A stretch of DNA of 64,000 nucleotides. Source: CBDCME01 sp965218865. GTDB lineage: Bacteria > Pseudomonadota > Alphaproteobacteria > JAAXGF01. The DNA lies in the NCBI GenBank assembly GCA_965218865.1, contig CBDCME010000037.1, forward strand, positions 1 through 64,000, given 5' to 3'. The translations under genes were made by a program, and so were the position numbers. The notes beneath the pieces were generated by a model. That model saw only the letters and a program-made list of their open reading frames with translations, did no database searches and was not told the DNA's origin. Positions 42,509-52,161 of the stretch are shown in pieces (the stretch's first letter is position 1; each line of letters begins with the position of its first letter).

Positions 42509-45070
42509 ATGCCGCGATACAACGCCCAGGAAAACGAAGCCAAGTGGCAGCACGAATGGGACATTCGCGGCACTTTCCGGGTCGGCGACCATCCGGGCCG
42601 CAAGAAGTATTACCTCCTGGAGATGTTTCCCTATCCGTCGGGCCGGATTCACATGGGGCACGTGCGCAATTACACTCTCGGCGACGTCGTCGCCCGCTAT
42701 AAGCGGGCCCTAGGGTTCAACGTCCTCCATCCGATGGGCTGGGATGCCTTCGGGATGCCGGCGGAAAATGCCGCCATCGAGAACAAGGCGCACCCGGCCG
42801 AGTGGACCCACGGCAACATCGACACCATGCGCGGCCAACTCAAGACGATGGGGTTGTCGTACGATTGGTCGCGCGAACTGGCGACCTGCGATCCCCTCTA
42901 TTACCGCCACGAGCAGGAGATGTTCCTGGCCTTCCTCGAAAAGGGTCTGGCCTACCGCAAGGAGGCCTGGGTCAATTGGGATCCGGCGGAGCGGACGGTT
43001 CTGGCCAACGAGCAAGTCATCGACGGCCGCGGCTGGCGCTCGGGCGCCCTGGTCGAGAAACGCAAGCTGCCGCAATGGTTTCTGCGCATAACCGCCTACG
43101 CCGACGCGTTGCTGGAAGGTCTCGCGGGCCTCGACCGCTGGCCGGAGCGCGTCCGCCTGATGCAGGAGAACTGGATTGGACGCTCGGAGGGCCAGCGGAT
43201 CACCTTCCCGCTCGACGGACGCGATGACCGGCTCGAGGTCTTCACGACCCGCCCGGACACGATCTTCGGAGCCAGCTTCTGCGCCGTTTCCGCCCATCAC
43301 CCCTTGACCGAGGAGCTGGCCCGGGACAACCCGGAACTCGCTGAATTCGTGGCCGAATGCAACCGCCTGGGAACCTCGCAAGCCGTCCTCGAAAAAGCCG
43401 AGAAGAAGGGTTTCGATACGGGCCTGACGGCGGCGCATCCCTTCGAAGACCGCCCCCTGCCGGTATTCGTCGCCAATTTCGTCCTCATGGAATACGGCTC
43501 CGGCGCGATTTTCGGCTGTCCCGCCCACGATCAACGGGACCTCGATTTCGCGCGCGCCCATGGCTTGCCCGTCAAGCCCGTGATCGCCCCGCCCGGGGTT
43601 GCCGCCGCCGATATGACGATCGCCGAGGAGGCCTACACCGAAGACGGAGTCGCGATCAATTCCGACTTTCTCGACGGCCTCACGGTCGCCGAGGCGAAAA
43701 GCGCCGTCGGCCAACGCCTGGAGGAGGCCGGCAGGGGCGAACTCGCGACAGTATACCGCCTGCGCGACTGGGGCGTTTCGCGCCAGCGCTATTGGGGATG
43801 CCCGATACCGGTGATCAACTGCGACGCTTGCGGCGTGATCCCGGTGCCGCGGACGGATCTTCCCGTGTTGTTACCCGACGACGTCGATTTCGAGGCTCCG
43901 GGCAATCCTCTCGCCCGCCATCCGACTTGGAAACACCTCGCCTGCCCGGGCTGCGGCGGCGACGCCGAACGGGATTGCGACACCTTCGACACTTTCGTTG
44001 AATCCTCGTGGTATTTCGCCCGCTTTACCGGCGATCCGCCGGATCGTCCCTTCGACCCGAGGGCCGTCGACTATTGGCTCCCGGTGGACCAGTATATCGG
44101 TGGCATTGAACACGCCATCTTGCACCTGCTCTACTCGCGTTTCTTCACCCGGGTGTTGCACGATTGCGGCTACTTGGGCGTGAAGGAGCCTTTCTCCGGG
44201 CTTTTGACCCAGGGCATGGTCTGCCACGAGACCTACCGCTCGAAAGACGGAACCTGGCTTTTTCCCGAGCAGGTGCGGGCCACCGAATCGGGCGCCCACG
44301 TCGACGCGGAAAGCGGGGCTCCGGTGACCACGGGCCGCTCCGAGGCCATGAGCAAGTCGCGCAAGAACGTCGTCGATCCCGAGGCCATCATCCGCGACTA
44401 CGGCGCCGACACGGCGCGCCTGTTCATGCTTTCGGACAGCCCGCCCGAGCGCGACATCGAATGGACCGACGCCGGGGTCGAGGGTGCCTGGCGCTATCTC
44501 AACCGTTTGTGGCGGCTGGTCACCGAGCCGGCGTCCCCGTTGCCGCCGGCGAATTCGGCGCCACCCAGCACCTTTGGGGAAGCGGCGTTCAAGGTTCGGC
44601 GGGCGTCGCACCAGACCATCGCCGCCGTCACCGCCGACCTCGACCGCTTTCATTTCAACCGCGCCGTCGCCCGCGTCCGCGCCTTGACCAACTTGGTGGC
44701 CAAATTAAACGGCGAGGTCCCCGGCTCGGCCTGGGCCCTGCGAGAGGGCCTCGAAACCGTGGTCCGCCTCCTTGGCCCGATGACCCCGCACCTGGGCGAG
44801 GAACTCTGGGCCCGGCTCGGACAAATGACCATGTTGGCGGACACTCCTTGGCCCGAACCCGACCCGATCTTGGTCAGCGAGGAGACGGTGACCGTCGCCG
44901 TCCAGGTGAACGGGCGCTTGCGCGGCACCCTCGAACTCGCCCGCGACATCGACAGGAAGGACGCGGAGGAAGCGGCACTGGCCAATTCGGCCGTGGTCCG
45001 AGCGATCGCCGGAAAGCCCGTACGGCGGGTCATCGTGGTTCCGAACCGGATCGTCAATGTCGTGGTTTAA
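42509..45070 (+). CDS. leuS: Leucyl-tRNA synthetase
   Basis: 853 residues from ATG 42509. It joins leucine to its tRNA in the cytoplasm. Class I signature HIGH-type HMGH in YPSGRIHMGHVRNYTLGD and KMSKS-type MSKSRKNVVDP are present. Editing domain residues (FTTRPDTIFGASF, CPAHDQRDLDFA) and the zinc-binding cysteines (CDACGVIPV, CPGCGGDAERDC) can be seen. Its end overlaps lptE by 14 bases, giving the usual alphaproteobacterial leuS-lptE-holA operon. The DUF3576 gene common upstream in this class is absent; IS and repeat sequence lies there instead. Confidence 0.96.
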   Translation: MPRYNAQENEAKWQHEWDIRGTFRVGDHPGRKKYYLLEMFPYPSGRIHMGHVRNYTLGDVVARYKRALGFNVLHPMGWDAFGMPAENAAIENKAHPAEWTHGNIDTMRGQLKTMGLSYDWSRELATCDPLYYRHEQEMFLAFLEKGLAYRKEAWVNWDPAERTVLANEQVIDGRGWRSGALVEKRKLPQWFLRITAYADALLEGLAGLDRWPERVRLMQENWIGRSEGQRITFPLDGRDDRLEVFTTRPDTIFGASFCAVSAHHPLTEELARDNPELAEFVAECNRLGTSQAVLEKAEKKGFDTGLTAAHPFEDRPLPVFVANFVLMEYGSGAIFGCPAHDQRDLDFARAHGLPVKPVIAPPGVAAADMTIAEEAYTEDGVAINSDFLDGLTVAEAKSAVGQRLEEAGRGELATVYRLRDWGVSRQRYWGCPIPVINCDACGVIPVPRTDLPVLLPDDVDFEAPGNPLARHPTWKHLACPGCGGDAERDCDTFDTFVESSWYFARFTGDPPDRPFDPRAVDYWLPVDQYIGGIEHAILHLLYSRFFTRVLHDCGYLGVKEPFSGLLTQGMVCHETYRSKDGTWLFPEQVRATESGAHVDAESGAPVTTGRSEAMSKSRKNVVDPEAIIRDYGADTARLFMLSDSPPERDIEWTDAGVEGAWRYLNRLWRLVTEPASPLPPANSAPPSTFGEAAFKVRRASHQTIAAVTADLDRFHFNRAVARVRALTNLVAKLNGEVPGSAWALREGLETVVRLLGPMTPHLGEELWARLGQMTMLADTPWPEPDPILVSEETVTVAVQVNGRLRGTLELARDIDRKDAEEAALANSAVVRAIAGKPVRRVIVVPNRIVNVVV

Positions 45071-45557
45071 GGCTGGCGTGGCGATCCTGGCCCTGGCCCA
45101 TCTCGCCGGCTGCGGTTTCAGGCCGATGTACGGTGAGGGCAACCGGGAAGCGCTCGCGGCATTGGCCGCGATCAAGGTCGAACCGATTCAGGATCGTATC
45201 GGGCAAATCTTGCGCAATAACCTCCTCGACCGGCTCACGCCTTTCGGTGAGCCGGCCCGGCCGCTCTACCGCCTCAACGTCGAAATCTCGGAATCGCAGA
45301 GAGGTTTGGCGATCGAGGAGGACGACGAAACGACCCGCTTCAATTTGCGTATCTCCGCGAGTTTCAAGCTTTTCGACGCCAGCACCGGCGCCGCGATCTA
45401 TAACGGCTCCACCCGCGCCGTGGGCAGTTACAATGCCGTCCAATCGGATTTCGCGACGCTGTTCTCCGAACAGGATACCGCCCGCCGAGCCGTCGATGTC
45501 GTCAGCGACGAGATTCGGACCCAGCTCGCGGCCTTCTTCTCCCGTCGCCGGGAATGA
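45057..45557 (+). CDS. lptE: LPS-assembly lipoprotein LptE
   Basis: 166 residues from ATG 45057 inside the end of leuS. A short lipoprotein signal (AILALAHLAGC) is followed by GFRPMYG, typical of alphaproteobacterial LptE. The protein plugs the LptD barrel that inserts lipopolysaccharide in the outer membrane. Conservation beyond the N-terminus is modest, so the call rests on the lipobox, size and synteny. It overlaps holA by 4 bases. Confidence 0.85.
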   Translation: MSWFKAGVAILALAHLAGCGFRPMYGEGNREALAALAAIKVEPIQDRIGQILRNNLLDRLTPFGEPARPLYRLNVEISESQRGLAIEEDDETTRFNLRISASFKLFDASTGAAIYNGSTRAVGSYNAVQSDFATLFSEQDTARRAVDVVSDEIRTQLAAFFSRRRE

Positions 45558-46594
45558 AAATCGTTTCTTCCCGGGTCGACGCCATCGTCCGCCAGCCGCC
45601 CCGCGAGGTCCGCGCCTTCCTGCTCCACGGTCCGGACGCCGGTCTTGTTCGCGAACGCGCCGAGAGCTTGTCGGGACATCTCGTCGATGACCTGGCGGAC
45701 CCTTTCCGGGTCGCCGAAATCGGGCCGGCGACACTCCGGGACGACCCCAGGCGGCTCGCCGCCGAGGCGGCGACGCTGTCGCTCACGGGAGGACACCGCC
45801 TGATCCGGGTGCGGCCGGCGGGCGATCGGGAAAGCTCCGCCTTCAAGAGTTACTTCGCGGACAAGGCGGCAGACGCCGTGGTCGTCGCCGAGGCCGGCGA
45901 GCTGCCAACCAGGTCGACCTTGCGACGACTTTTCGAAGCCGATCGGACGGCGGCGGCCCTGCCCTGTTATCCGGATGATCCCGGCCGGCTCGGCGCCGTC
46001 ATCGACGAAACCCTGGCCCGCCACGGTCTGACGGCGGAGCCGGCGGCGCGGGCCTATCTTCAATCGGTTCTCGGCGCCGACCGGGGCTTGACCCGGGGCG
46101 AGCTGGAAAAACTGGCGCTGTATATGGGCCCAGGGAAACGCGTCGGCGAAAGCGACGCCATGGCTTGCGTCGACGATGCCGCGGCGGTGACCCTCGACGC
46201 CATCGCCATCGCCGCCGCCGACGGCGAACTCGCCGAACTCGACCGGGCCCTTCAACGGGCGCTGGGCCGGGGAACCGCCCCGACCAGCGTCCTCCGGGCC
46301 CTCGCCCGGCACCTCGAAAAGCTGCACCGGCTGGCCGGGTCGATCGCCTCGGGTCAAACCTCGGATCAGGCCCTTAGAGCCTTCCGCCCGCCACTTCATT
46401 TTCGGGCCCGCGACGCCCTGGCCCGCCAGCACCGGCACTGGCCCCCCAAGCGGACGGCACGGGCGCTCGAAATCGTGATCGCGGCGGAGATCGCCTGCAA
46501 GGCAACGGGCGCGCCGGTGGAATCACTCTGCGGCCGGGCCCTCATCCGCATCGCCCGAAGCGTGAAAAAAGATCCGGCTCCCGTCAGGAGATAA
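45554..46594 (+). CDS. holA: DNA polymerase III subunit delta
   Basis: 346 residues from ATG 45554. It is the clamp-loader subunit that opens the beta sliding clamp. The N-terminus VRAFLLHGPDAGLVRERAES and the middle LGADRGLTRGELEKLALYMG are typical of alphaproteobacterial HolA. It is the last gene of the leuS-lptE-holA unit. 46595-46726 after it shows nothing recognised. Confidence 0.9.
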   Translation: MKIVSSRVDAIVRQPPREVRAFLLHGPDAGLVRERAESLSGHLVDDLADPFRVAEIGPATLRDDPRRLAAEAATLSLTGGHRLIRVRPAGDRESSAFKSYFADKAADAVVVAEAGELPTRSTLRRLFEADRTAAALPCYPDDPGRLGAVIDETLARHGLTAEPAARAYLQSVLGADRGLTRGELEKLALYMGPGKRVGESDAMACVDDAAAVTLDAIAIAAADGELAELDRALQRALGRGTAPTSVLRALARHLEKLHRLAGSIASGQTSDQALRAFRPPLHFRARDALARQHRHWPPKRTARALEIVIAAEIACKATGAPVESLCGRALIRIARSVKKDPAPVRR

Positions 46595-46726
46595 GCGCCG
46601 TTCGCCATACCGAAATGCCCCCTCTCAAATCGTTTCCCGGACACGTTCCGTTGACAAAATCGAAGTCTGGGGCTATCGGCCCGAATCGGGGTGCTAGTCC
46701 GAGGATCACCGCGGTCGGACCAGCGC

Positions 46727-47040
46727 TTATCCGATCCCGGTGCTTTGGGCCAAGTTGTTCAAGAGGCCTCCGAGATTCCTCGTGGCCCAGCCGCCAAACT
46801 TTTTATCCAGGGTTTTCATGGCGTTTATGTAGAAGCGCGTGTGGTCGATACGACCCCCTCCGTATCCCATCTTCAATGCCAGTTTGGCCATCAGGCGCAT
46901 CACACTGATCAGCCCGGCCGGAAAATCAGTCGCTCTTTGCAGCGAATCGAGTCCATTGGGACCGGTGTCGAAGATCAGCCTATCGGCATTCTCGATCGAG
47001 ACGTTCGCCAGCTCCGACATCGCGTGTACGACAAAACTAA
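46727..47040 (-). pseudogene. C-terminal fragment of a DUF2336-like protein cut by IS630
   Basis: The minus-strand frame enters from the IS630 left end and reads VVHAMSELANVSIENADRLI, FDTGPNGLDSLQRATDFPAG, then LMAKLALKMGYGG, ending near 46727. The pattern (A-E-A-x-RLIFD-x-GP-x-GL-x-SL-x-RA) reminds me of the DUF2336 family, but the match is by memory of a loose consensus. The 5' part is missing beyond IS630. Confidence 0.45.
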
Positions 47041-47121
47041 TACCAACCGCCCCAGAGTTTGACTCGCGCAAAGGTTTACACGCTAGGTTTTGTGTGATTC
47101 AAGGTTGTTGGCAACAAGGGA

Positions 47122-47697
47122 GTGTGTTCAATGCCAACGATTCCTTTGCGAAACGACTTTGATGCTGAAAGAGTCCGTGTTCTTGCGGCACGGAGCGATG
47201 ATGGGAACCAGGCGCGACGGCTTTTGTCGATGGCGGCCATCTACGATGGGATGGATCGAGCGTGCGCGGCGGGTATTGGCGGCATGGATCGGCAGACGTT
47301 GCGGGACTGGGTTCACCGGTTCAACGCGGGAGGTCCGGCCGGTCTGATCGACCGCAAGCCGAACGGGGCGTTGCGTCGGTTGACGCCGTCGCAAATGGCG
47401 GCGCTTTCGCGGGCTATCGAGGCCGGTCCCGATCCCGAACGGGATGGGGTCGTGCGCTGGCGCTGCATCGATCTCAAGCAACTGATCCGAACGCGCTTCG
47501 GCGTGGACTATCACGAGCGGAGCGTCGGCAAGCTGCTGGCCGCGCTCGGGTTCTCGCATATTTCCGCGCGCCCGCGCCACGTCGGCCAGGATGCGCGGGC
47601 ACAGGAGGAATTTAAAAAAAAGTTTTCCCGAACACTTGGCGAAAATCGTAGCGGCACAGCCACCGGACACGCCCATCGAGGTTTGGTTTCAAGATGA
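47122..47697 (+). CDS. IS630 transposase, first reading frame, copy 2
   Basis: 191 residues, identical in plan to 33559-34134, with the helix-turn-helix MDRQTLRDWVHRFN and the A8 slip site at EEFKKKFSR. The ATG two codons downstream (MPTIPLRND) is an equally good start. Confidence 0.85.
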   Translation: MCSMPTIPLRNDFDAERVRVLAARSDDGNQARRLLSMAAIYDGMDRACAAGIGGMDRQTLRDWVHRFNAGGPAGLIDRKPNGALRRLTPSQMAALSRAIEAGPDPERDGVVRWRCIDLKQLIRTRFGVDYHERSVGKLLAALGFSHISARPRHVGQDARAQEEFKKKFSRTLGENRSGTATGHAHRGLVSR

Positions 47698-48196
47698 AAT
47701 GCGCGTCGGCCAGAAGAACAGCCTGGTGCGCCAGTGGGCCCCAAAGGGATCGCGCCCGCGCCAGGTCAAGGACCTACGGACCTCTTCGGCGTATCTCTTC
47801 GGCGCCATCTGCCCCGAGCGCGGTGAGGGCGCGGCGCTGGTCATGCCGCGCGCCAATACTGAAGCCATGGACCTGCATCTCGAGGAAATCAGCCGGGCCG
47901 TTGCCCCAAACGCCCATGCCGTCGTGCTGCTCGACCAAGCCGCATGGCACACCACTGCCAAACTCGGCATCCCGGAGAACATCTCCCTCGTGCCTTTGCC
48001 ACCCAAGTCCCCGGAGCTCAATCCCGCCGAAAATGTCTGGCAATACCTCCGCCAGAACTGGCTCTCCAATCGTGTCTTCGACTCCTATGAAGACATCGTC
48101 GAGGCCTCTTGCCAAGCCTGGAACAACCTGACCGACCAACCTTGGAAGATCATGTCCATCGGCCTCAGAGCGTGGGCTCGCACAAGTCAATGTTAA
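47591..48196 (+). CDS. IS630 transposase, second reading frame, copy 2
   Basis: DDE part with WFQDEMRVG, VVLLDQAAWHTT and LNPAENVWQYLRQ. It is probably made as a fusion with the first frame by slippage at the A8 run (about 47614-47621). Confidence 0.85.
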   Translation: MRGHRRNLKKSFPEHLAKIVAAQPPDTPIEVWFQDEMRVGQKNSLVRQWAPKGSRPRQVKDLRTSSAYLFGAICPERGEGAALVMPRANTEAMDLHLEEISRAVAPNAHAVVLLDQAAWHTTAKLGIPENISLVPLPPKSPELNPAENVWQYLRQNWLSNRVFDSYEDIVEASCQAWNNLTDQPWKIMSIGLRAWARTSQC

Positions 48197-48218
48197 GGGC
48201 GGTTGGTATAAGCCCTTG

Positions 48219-48275
48219 TTGATGCATCAACTTTCCAAACTTCGGCTGTCGCCTCCGTTTGGGTCGATGCACTAG
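48219..48275 (-). repeat. Interspersed repeat family R, partial copy C
   Basis: TTGATGCATCAACTTTCCAA through GGGTCGATGCACTAG is the reverse complement of the first half of copies A and B. It starts 11 bp from the IS630 end and lacks the second half. Confidence 0.8.
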
Positions 48276-48589
48276 TCGGGCTGAGCGGTTCGCTAGTCGT
48301 GACTGCGTTTCGGCTTGTCCGCGCCGACGGAAAACCGGGTGCCAACTAGTGACCACGTGCCAAAATTAGATAAACTTGATTAACAAACAGCGAATGCCAC
48401 CGTGGGTAATCCCTGGCGCCGAAATTACACCGTATTCATGATTGCGGGCGTCAACGCGATCGCGCCGAGTTCACCAAGGCCGCGAACCGGCGCGAAACCC
48501 TTTCGAAGGCTCATTAATCACCCTGTCGTTCACACGGCCAATGGCCATGACCCCGTGTTCGACCGCGAAGTAGAAGCCACCGATACAAA
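48276..48589. other. Stretch without recognisable gene
   Basis: An open frame from 48402 encodes about 90 residues with no similarity I know. I treat the stretch as non-coding or as decayed 5' sequence of the next remnant. Confidence 0.35.
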
Positions 48590-48942
48590 CGGGCTGACAG
48601 CGACTACCCGCGCGACCCTCGTGGCTACGTCTATCTCGCCTGGGGTCGATATCATCTCGATCGGGGCATCGTGAAGCTCGGGATCAGATCGAGTCCCGAC
48701 ACTCGGACCAAACGTTTCAACACTTTCGCTCTTCCCACGGACCGTGCCGCCATCCAGTGGAAACGCCGGGTTGATGACAGTCGGGCCGTGGAGAAAGAAA
48801 TCTTCGAAATTCTCGCCGCCTTCCGCGTCGATGGGACGGAGCTTTTTTCCTTCCGCCAGACGAGGCCGTCCGGCTGGTTGAGCAGGCGATCGAGATCAAT
48901 GCTTTGATTCCAGCGAACGATATTGAGAAGGCAAAGGGATGA
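48590..48942 (+). pseudogene. T5orf172/GIY-YIG-like domain remnant
   Basis: The frame reads RDPRGYVYLAWGRYHLDRGI then VKLGIRSSPDTRTKRFNTFA and KEIFEILAAFRVDGTELF, which resembles the GYVYL...VKIG...R...FN...E..L...F....G.ELF pattern of T5orf172/MUG113 GIY-YIG nucleases. At a T6 run (48843-48848) it shifts; adding a T continues with FLPPDEAVRLVEQAIE to TGA 48940-48942. No clear start was found, so it may be truncated. These domains are common in phages and mobile DNA. Confidence 0.55.
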
Positions 48943-49266
48943 GGGTCTTAGGCACCCCAAACCTGGAGGACCACGTATGTCGGCCACCAGATAATCGTGA
49001 GGACAATAATCAGAGCCCAACCCATAACGCTGAGTGGCGCCCTATTTATATCTATGATTTTGGCGATGAAATTGCAAAATTTATCCATGCTCCAAATAAA
49101 ACGAACAAAAAATCCAGATAGCGCATAAAGCCAAATCCAGACAGAAGTTAAATAGGTTGAATAGAGAACTGATGCAAACAAATTTTTGTAATCTGCCCAT
49201 TCAAGAAAAAATATATCTAAGTATATTCCTAAGAAAGCAACATATATATATCCGAACTTTTCTAGA

Positions 49267-50721
49267 GGCAATGTCCCGGCTGATGTTTAAAAAGTGAGGT
49301 AGGCGTCATTCGCCTGGAACCGTTAGGTGTTGAATCCATCAAGGAGAACGACGCCATGACCAAGACTACACGGAACAGCCGCCTTTCGAAACTGTTGGAG
49401 ATCCCGCTTCCGCTGTTGCCGCCGGCCTTGCCGGAGGCTTTTGATGATCTGCGCATGAGCGTGGATCGCTTTTGCCTGTTGGCCGGGGTGGAGACCCTGG
49501 GCGAGATGCTGGACGAGGATAGCGAGGTGCTCTGCGGAGCGCGCCACGCCCGCACGGCCGAGCGGCAGGGCCATCGCTGGGGGACAACCCAGAGCGAGAT
49601 TGCCTATCACGGGGGCAAGGTGAAGCTGACGCGCCCGCGGGTGCGCGATCTTGCGGGCAAGGAGATGAGCTTGCCGAGCTGGGAGTTGCTCTCGGACCCG
49701 GCGCTTTTGCAGTCCTGGGCGATGAACATCATGCTGCTTACGGTTTCGACCCGCAAGTACGCGGGCGCCGTGCGCCTGCCCGGCGAGGCCAGCGGCGACT
49801 TGCCGGCACGCGCGGGCGATGCGACCTCGAAGTCCGCGGTCTCGCGGCGCTTCGTGGCCATGACGCGCAAGAAGCTGAAGGCCTTCCTGGCCAGCGACCT
49901 TTCGGATCTCGATCTCCTGGTCATCCAGATCGACGGGCTGCACGTCGGCGATCACGTGTTGCTGGCAGCTATTGGCATCGACGGCGCGGGCGAGAAGCAT
50001 GTTCTAGGCCTGGCCGAAGGTGCCACGGAGAATGCCGCCACGGTGCAGGCGCTGCTCGACAACCTGACCGCCCGCGGCCTCGACCCGGAAGTGCCCCGGC
50101 TCTTCATCGTCGACGGCGCCAAGGCGCTCTCCAAGGCGATCAAGCGGACCTTCGGGCCGGTGGCCGCCCTCCAGCGCTGCCAGGTCCACAAGGGCCGCAA
50201 CATCATCGAGCGCCTCGACGAAAGCCTTCATGCCGGCGTCAAGAAGGCGCTCAGGCAAGCCTGGGACCAAGACGATGCCGAGAAAGCCGAACGCCTCATG
50301 AATAACCTGGCGCGCCGCCTGGAGACCGAGGCCCCCGGCGTTTCGGCTTCCATCCTGGAGGGCCTGGATGAGATCCTCACCGTGATCCGCTTGGGCCTGC
50401 CGCCCAAGCTCAGGCGCTCCTTGGCCTGCACCAACGCCATCGAGAATGCCTTGGGAACGGTCAGGATGGTGCAGCACAATGTCAAGCGCTGGCGCAACGC
50501 CGAGATGGCCTTGCGATGGACCGCCGCCGGCCTCCTGGAAGCCCAAAAGACCTCCGTCGCCTCAAGGCCTACCGGCAACTCCCCATCCTCAGAGCTGCCC
50601 TCGAGGATCACGTGAAAAAGGCAAAAGCGAAAAGCGCCATTGAAACCATCAAAGAGGCCGCCTAGCCTCGAAGCCCAACCATGCCTGCCTCGCCTTTTTC
50701 AACAGAGCATGGGACATCGCC
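49267..50721 (+). mobile_element. IS256 family insertion sequence, copy 2
   Basis: 1,455 bp from GGCAATGTCCCGGCTGATG to CATGGGACATCGCC, flanked on both sides by the 8-bp direct repeat TTTCTAGA (49259-49266 and 50722-50729). It is inserted in an AT-rich membrane protein gene. The intact duplication means this is the insertion site of a simple transposition, unlike copy 1. Confidence 0.95.
49356..50665 (+). CDS. IS256 transposase, copy 2 (C-terminal shift)
   Basis: Same protein as copy 1 with at least three substitutions (GEILDED/GEMLDED, YARAV/YAGAV, LMKNL/LMNNL). It has the DDE motifs VIQIDGLHVG, FIVDGAKAL and CTNAIENALG. The frame ends at 50615 because of the same missing base as in copy 1; the consensus C-terminus would run to TAG 50663-50665. 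Confidence 0.88.
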
Positions 50722-51412
50722 TTTCTAGAGGCTCCTCCTGCACAATTAGCATAACTAATAGCATAACAGAGATAGCTAGCATTAGTATTGTTGTTGTTAT
50801 TGCGGAATCTACCAAAACCCAAGCAAATACCTTAAATTTTGAATTTTCTCTAGACATTCTATTTACAATAATCCGGGTTTCCCATAATGAAAAATAATCC
50901 GGCACAAGATTCATAGTCAGCGGGATCTAAGCAAGTCGAAATAAATTTTCCTCTTGAAGTTCTATATCGAATACTAAAAAGATTATCGCTCCTATTAGAA
51001 TAACTACCGAAATTGAGGCTCCGCATGAGCGTACAAATCCAGGCCTGAATTTTCCCTTGTTCAGGCGTTTCCATGGAATGAATACGCGATCAAATACATC
51101 AATAAATGTGGCAGGCCAGATTATGCCTTTCTGCTCCGAAGAGTCATTTTCCGAGCCAATCATCCAAGTCGAAATCCTTTGACGCACTTCATCTTTTAGG
51201 ACGTGCCCGGTCGCGTTAAAAAGCAGCCAGATAAGGCCGGCGATCCCGCGGTAGGTCAACAGGGTGTTGACGAACGAATTATCCATTCTCAGCGATCCAC
51301 CTGTCTGAATTGGTGCCTAGTGTAGGTGCTTGCTTCCGCAATTGAAAGTCGAACCGATACGCCGCGCCCACCAATCCCCGCCCCCTATGAATCCCTTCCG
51401 GAACGGACACCC

Positions 51413-51990
51413 ATGACACAACGAACGCTTCTCCTCGATGGAGATATTTCGGCCTATAGGTATTCCGCCACAGCTGAACAGCCTACCAATTGGGGTGATG
51501 GCATCTGGACGCTCCATGCGCAAGAAGGCCCCGCCATCACCGCTCTTATGGATCACCTCGATACCCTTTAGAAAAACCTGAAGGCCAATCGGATCATCGT
51601 CGCGTCATCCGATCCTGAGCAGCGCAATTTTCGAAAAGAAATTTATCCCGCTTACAAGGAGAACCGCAAAGATACGCGAAAGCCAATGCTCTTCAATACC
51701 CTCAAGGATATGATGCGGTGCGAGTATCTCGTGGTCGAGCGCCCTGGTCTGGAGGGTGACGATGTGCTCGGCATCCTCGCCACCAGTCGCCCTGTCTTCA
51801 AGAATTTCGGGGGCGTAGGCGAGCCGGTCATCGTCTCGATCGACAAGGACATGAAGACGATCCCGGGGATGCGCTATGGCTCGGATGGGTTCTTCAGAGT
51901 TTCCAAGTCTGAAGCTGATCACCACCATCTGTTCCAGACGCTTACCCGCGATGCTACCGATGGGTACCGGCCCTCGGCACCATCTCGCGG
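51413..51990 (+). pseudogene. T7-like phage 5'-3' exonuclease remnant
   Basis: From ATG 51413 the frame reads RTLLLDGDISAYRYSATAEQ and HLDTL, then an in-frame TAG (51569-51571). It continues in the same frame with RIIVASSDPEQRNFRKEIYP, YKENRKDTRKPMLFNTLKDM, RPGLEGDDVLGILATSRP and VSIDKDMKTIPG, ending at TLTRDATDGY. These are the acidic metal-binding motifs of T7 gp6/FEN-type exonucleases. After DATDGY the expected PGCPGIG helix-hairpin-helix is lost. It is a prophage or phage-derived relic, broken by a nonsense codon and 3' decay. Confidence 0.7.
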
Positions 51991-52103
51991 GCTGGATTTC
52001 GAAGTTCGGCAAGTCGCCCGCCGGCGGCCGGGGCTAGGTCGACAACGGGTCCGGGGGTGGATTAAGGGCCGGAACGTTGACAGTGGCGGTGCCGGGAGTA
52101 TAG

Positions 52104-52142
52104 TCGCGCCTCGCTTGGCCCCTTTGGGGGCGGGCCTTTTTC
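52104..52142 (+). promoter_or_regulatory. GC hairpin with T-run in the rplU leader (possible attenuator)
   Basis: In the ~40 bases before rplU, GCCCC pairs with GGGGC across TTTG, then GGGCC is followed by TTTTT, about 20 bases before the ATG. It could terminate upstream transcription or act as an attenuator of the L21-L27 operon. Which of these applies cannot be seen from sequence. Confidence 0.5.
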
Positions 52143-52161
52143 ATTACCTGAAATTCGATCG

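Larger units (their letters stand above)
47041..48208 (+). mobile_element. IS630 family insertion sequence, copy 2
   Basis: 1,168 bp with TACCAACCGCCC and GGGCGGTTGGTA ends. It has the same length as copy 1 (33048-34215) and is inverted relative to it, so recombination between the two could invert the 13 kb between them, which contains leuS-lptE-holA. It cuts the gene at 46727-47040 and abuts repeat R copy C. Confidence 0.93.
48948..51286 (-). pseudogene. AT-rich membrane protein gene with a nonsense codon, split by IS256
   Basis: From ATG 51286: MDNSFVNTLLTYRGIAGLIW ... SVVILIGAIIFLVFDIELQE, then an in-frame TAG (50927-50929, codon 120), then MNLVPDYFSLWETRIIVNRM ... TTILMLAISVMLLVMLIV. IS256 copy 2 follows, and beyond it YIYVAFLGIYLDIFFLEWAD ... 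IIVLTIIWWPTYVVLQVWGA to 48948. Removing the IS and one 8-bp duplication leaves 876 nt, exactly 292 codons, all in one frame except the TAG. About four or five membrane helices are expected. Its base composition is far more AT-rich than the flanks, pointing to transfer from elsewhere. Function unknown. Confidence 0.7.

Noticed and set aside
48402..48674. 90-codon open frame before the T5orf172 remnant
   Set aside because: No recognisable motifs, and it overlaps the better supported remnant in another frame.
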